Below are positions 5,582 through 6,501 of a stretch of DNA of 6,501 bases, piece after piece. The notes beneath the pieces were generated by a model. The model was given only the letters and a program-made list of their open reading frames with translations, did no database searches and had not been told where the DNA came from. The DNA comes from an uncultured beta proteobacterium. GTDB taxonomy: Bacteria > Pseudomonadota > Gammaproteobacteria > Burkholderiales > Rhodocyclaceae. Position 1 is the first letter of the stretch; every line of letters begins with the position of its first letter. The position numbers were made by a program, and so were the translations under genes. The stretch is taken from assembly GCA_903933395.1 (NCBI GenBank), contig CAIZKA010000366.1:1-6501 (forward strand). The letters run 5' to 3'.

Positions 5582-6501
5582 ATGGCTACCCTGATACTCC
5601 ATCCCGGCAAGGAAAAATCCGTCCTGCGCCGCCACCCCTGGCTGTTCTCCGGCGCCATCGCGCAGCTGGACGGTCGGGCGCGACCCGGCGATACCGTCGA
5701 TGTGGTCTCCCATGAAGGCCGCCCGCTGGGCCGCGCGGCATGGAGCCCGGCTTCGCAGATCCGTGCCCGGATGTGGAGCTTCGATGCGGCAGAACCCGTC
5801 GACCACGCCTTCTTCAAGCGCCGCGTGGCGGCGTCCGTCGCCCGACGAGCCGCGCTGCCGGAACTGGCCGGACAACAGGGGCTGCGCCTGATCCACGCCG
5901 AATCCGACGGCCTGCCCGGCATCATCGCCGACCGCTACGGCGACACCGTGGTGGTGCAACTGACCACGGCGGGCGCCGACAAGTGGCGTGGCGCCATCGC
6001 CGACTCCTTGCACAAGGCGACTGGCTGCACACGCATCTACGAGCGCTCGGACGTCGAGGTGCGCAAGCTCGAAGGCCTCGAGCCGGTGACCGGCTGGATT
6101 CACGGCGCGGCAGGCGAAGAAGAATTGGTGATAGCGGAAAACGGCGTGCGCATGACGGTGGATATCGTCGGCGGCCACAAGACCGGCTTCTACCTCGATC
6201 AGCGCGAAAACCGCCGCCGCGTGGCGCAACTGGCGCGCGAGCGGCGCGTCCTCAACTGCTTTTGCTATACGGCGGGCTTCTCGCTGCAGGCGCTGGCCGG
6301 CGGCGCACGCGAGGTGCTGTCGCTGGACAGTTCCGGGCCGGCGCTGGCTACCGCGCAGCGCAACCTCGCGCTCAATCCGCAGCTCGATGCGTCACGTGCG
6401 CTCTGGCGCGAGACCGATGTTTTCTCCGAGTTGCGCAACCTGCGCGCCGCCGGCGAACGCTACGACCTGATCATCCTCGATCCGCCCAAGTTCGCCCACA
6501 C
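5582..6501 (+). CDS. rlmI: 23S rRNA (cytosine-C5) methyltransferase RlmI-like, 3'-truncated
   Basis: About 306 residues are visible of a family usually near 390-400; the gene continues past the right edge. RlmI (YccW) uses S-adenosylmethionine to methylate C1962 (E. coli numbering) of 23S rRNA. The N-terminal PUA domain is at about 1-75 (HPGKEKSVLRRHPWLFSGAI, then RPGDTVDVVSHEGRPLGRAAWSP). Next come AESDGLPGIIADRYGD (106-121), YERSDVEVRKLEGL (153-166) and the hallmark VDIVGGHKTGFYLDQRENRR (193-212). The SAM-binding motif I is VLNCFCYTAGFS (223-234), with acidic Asp249 after the next strand and motif IV DPPKF at 300-304. Ala231 stands where I expect Gly in the usual YTGGF. The catalytic C-terminal part lies outside the window. 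ATG 5582 is the only reasonable start, since the frame closes at TGA 5564-5566 and the N-terminus aligns with the family. There is no good Shine-Dalgarno. Related methyltransferases exist, so the exact target is inferred. Confidence 0.9.
   Translation, partial: MATLILHPGKEKSVLRRHPWLFSGAIAQLDGRARPGDTVDVVSHEGRPLGRAAWSPASQIRARMWSFDAAEPVDHAFFKRRVAASVARRAALPELAGQQGLRLIHAESDGLPGIIADRYGDTVVVQLTTAGADKWRGAIADSLHKATGCTRIYERSDVEVRKLEGLEPVTGWIHGAAGEEELVIAENGVRMTVDIVGGHKTGFYLDQRENRRRVAQLARERRVLNCFCYTAGFSLQALAGGAREVLSLDSSGPALATAQRNLALNPQLDASRALWRETDVFSELRNLRAAGERYDLIILDPPKFAH

Noticed and set aside
4549..5925. A 458-codon open frame on the minus strand opposite the LysR-type gene and the start of rlmI
   Set aside because: It is a shadow of two genes with clear family motifs on the plus strand. 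Its own translation is rich in Arg, Ala and His with no domain pattern, as expected from antisense frames in GC-rich DNA.
5321..6229. A 302-codon minus-strand frame opposite rlmI
   Set aside because: The plus strand encodes recognisable PUA and methyltransferase motifs throughout this interval. The minus-strand product has no recognisable features.

Overview
The window is GC-rich chromosomal DNA from a proteobacterium, most likely a betaproteobacterium. Third-codon positions are dominated by G and C. The residue patterns and the pairing of a LON-domain protein with MutY resemble Burkholderiales, Rhodocyclales or Nitrosomonadales. No phage, transposon, CRISPR or RNA gene was seen, and most of the window is housekeeping or common accessory chromosome.

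Layout. A LON substrate-binding-domain protein enters from the left edge on the plus strand and collides tail-to-tail with mutY on the minus strand; the two coding regions share 43 bp. mutY (adenine glycosylase, starting at GTG) lies 4 nt downstream of purT (formate-dependent GAR transformylase), so purT-mutY looks like a minus-strand operon. A 57-bp divergent gap separates purT from a plus-strand pair: a flavin-reductase-like FMN-binding protein, then a DMT/EamA transporter that starts at TTG 16 nt later. The transporter converges on a small minus-strand gene across a strong stem-loop.

The right half is the least ordinary part. A 95-residue unrecognised protein carries the octapeptide LFSWNPQA twice, and six of its eight codons differ synonymously between the copies. 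It is divergent from a LysR-type regulator across a 120-bp AT-rich gap. That gap holds a strong ribosome binding site, a plausible sigma-70 promoter with a 17-bp spacer, a perfect 7-bp-stem hairpin close to the predicted transcript start, and an 8-bp-arm dyad placed as expected for a LysR operator. The likely reading is that the regulator controls the small gene and itself. After the regulator, a 79-nt gap leads to rlmI (23S rRNA m5C methyltransferase), which runs off the right edge in its catalytic domain.

How the genes relate. PurT and MutY are linked by transcription rather than by pathway. The flavin reductase and transporter look co-transcribed, but their substrates cannot be read from sequence. 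No complete new multi-gene system is visible. The best candidate for something undescribed is the LysR/small repeat protein pair.
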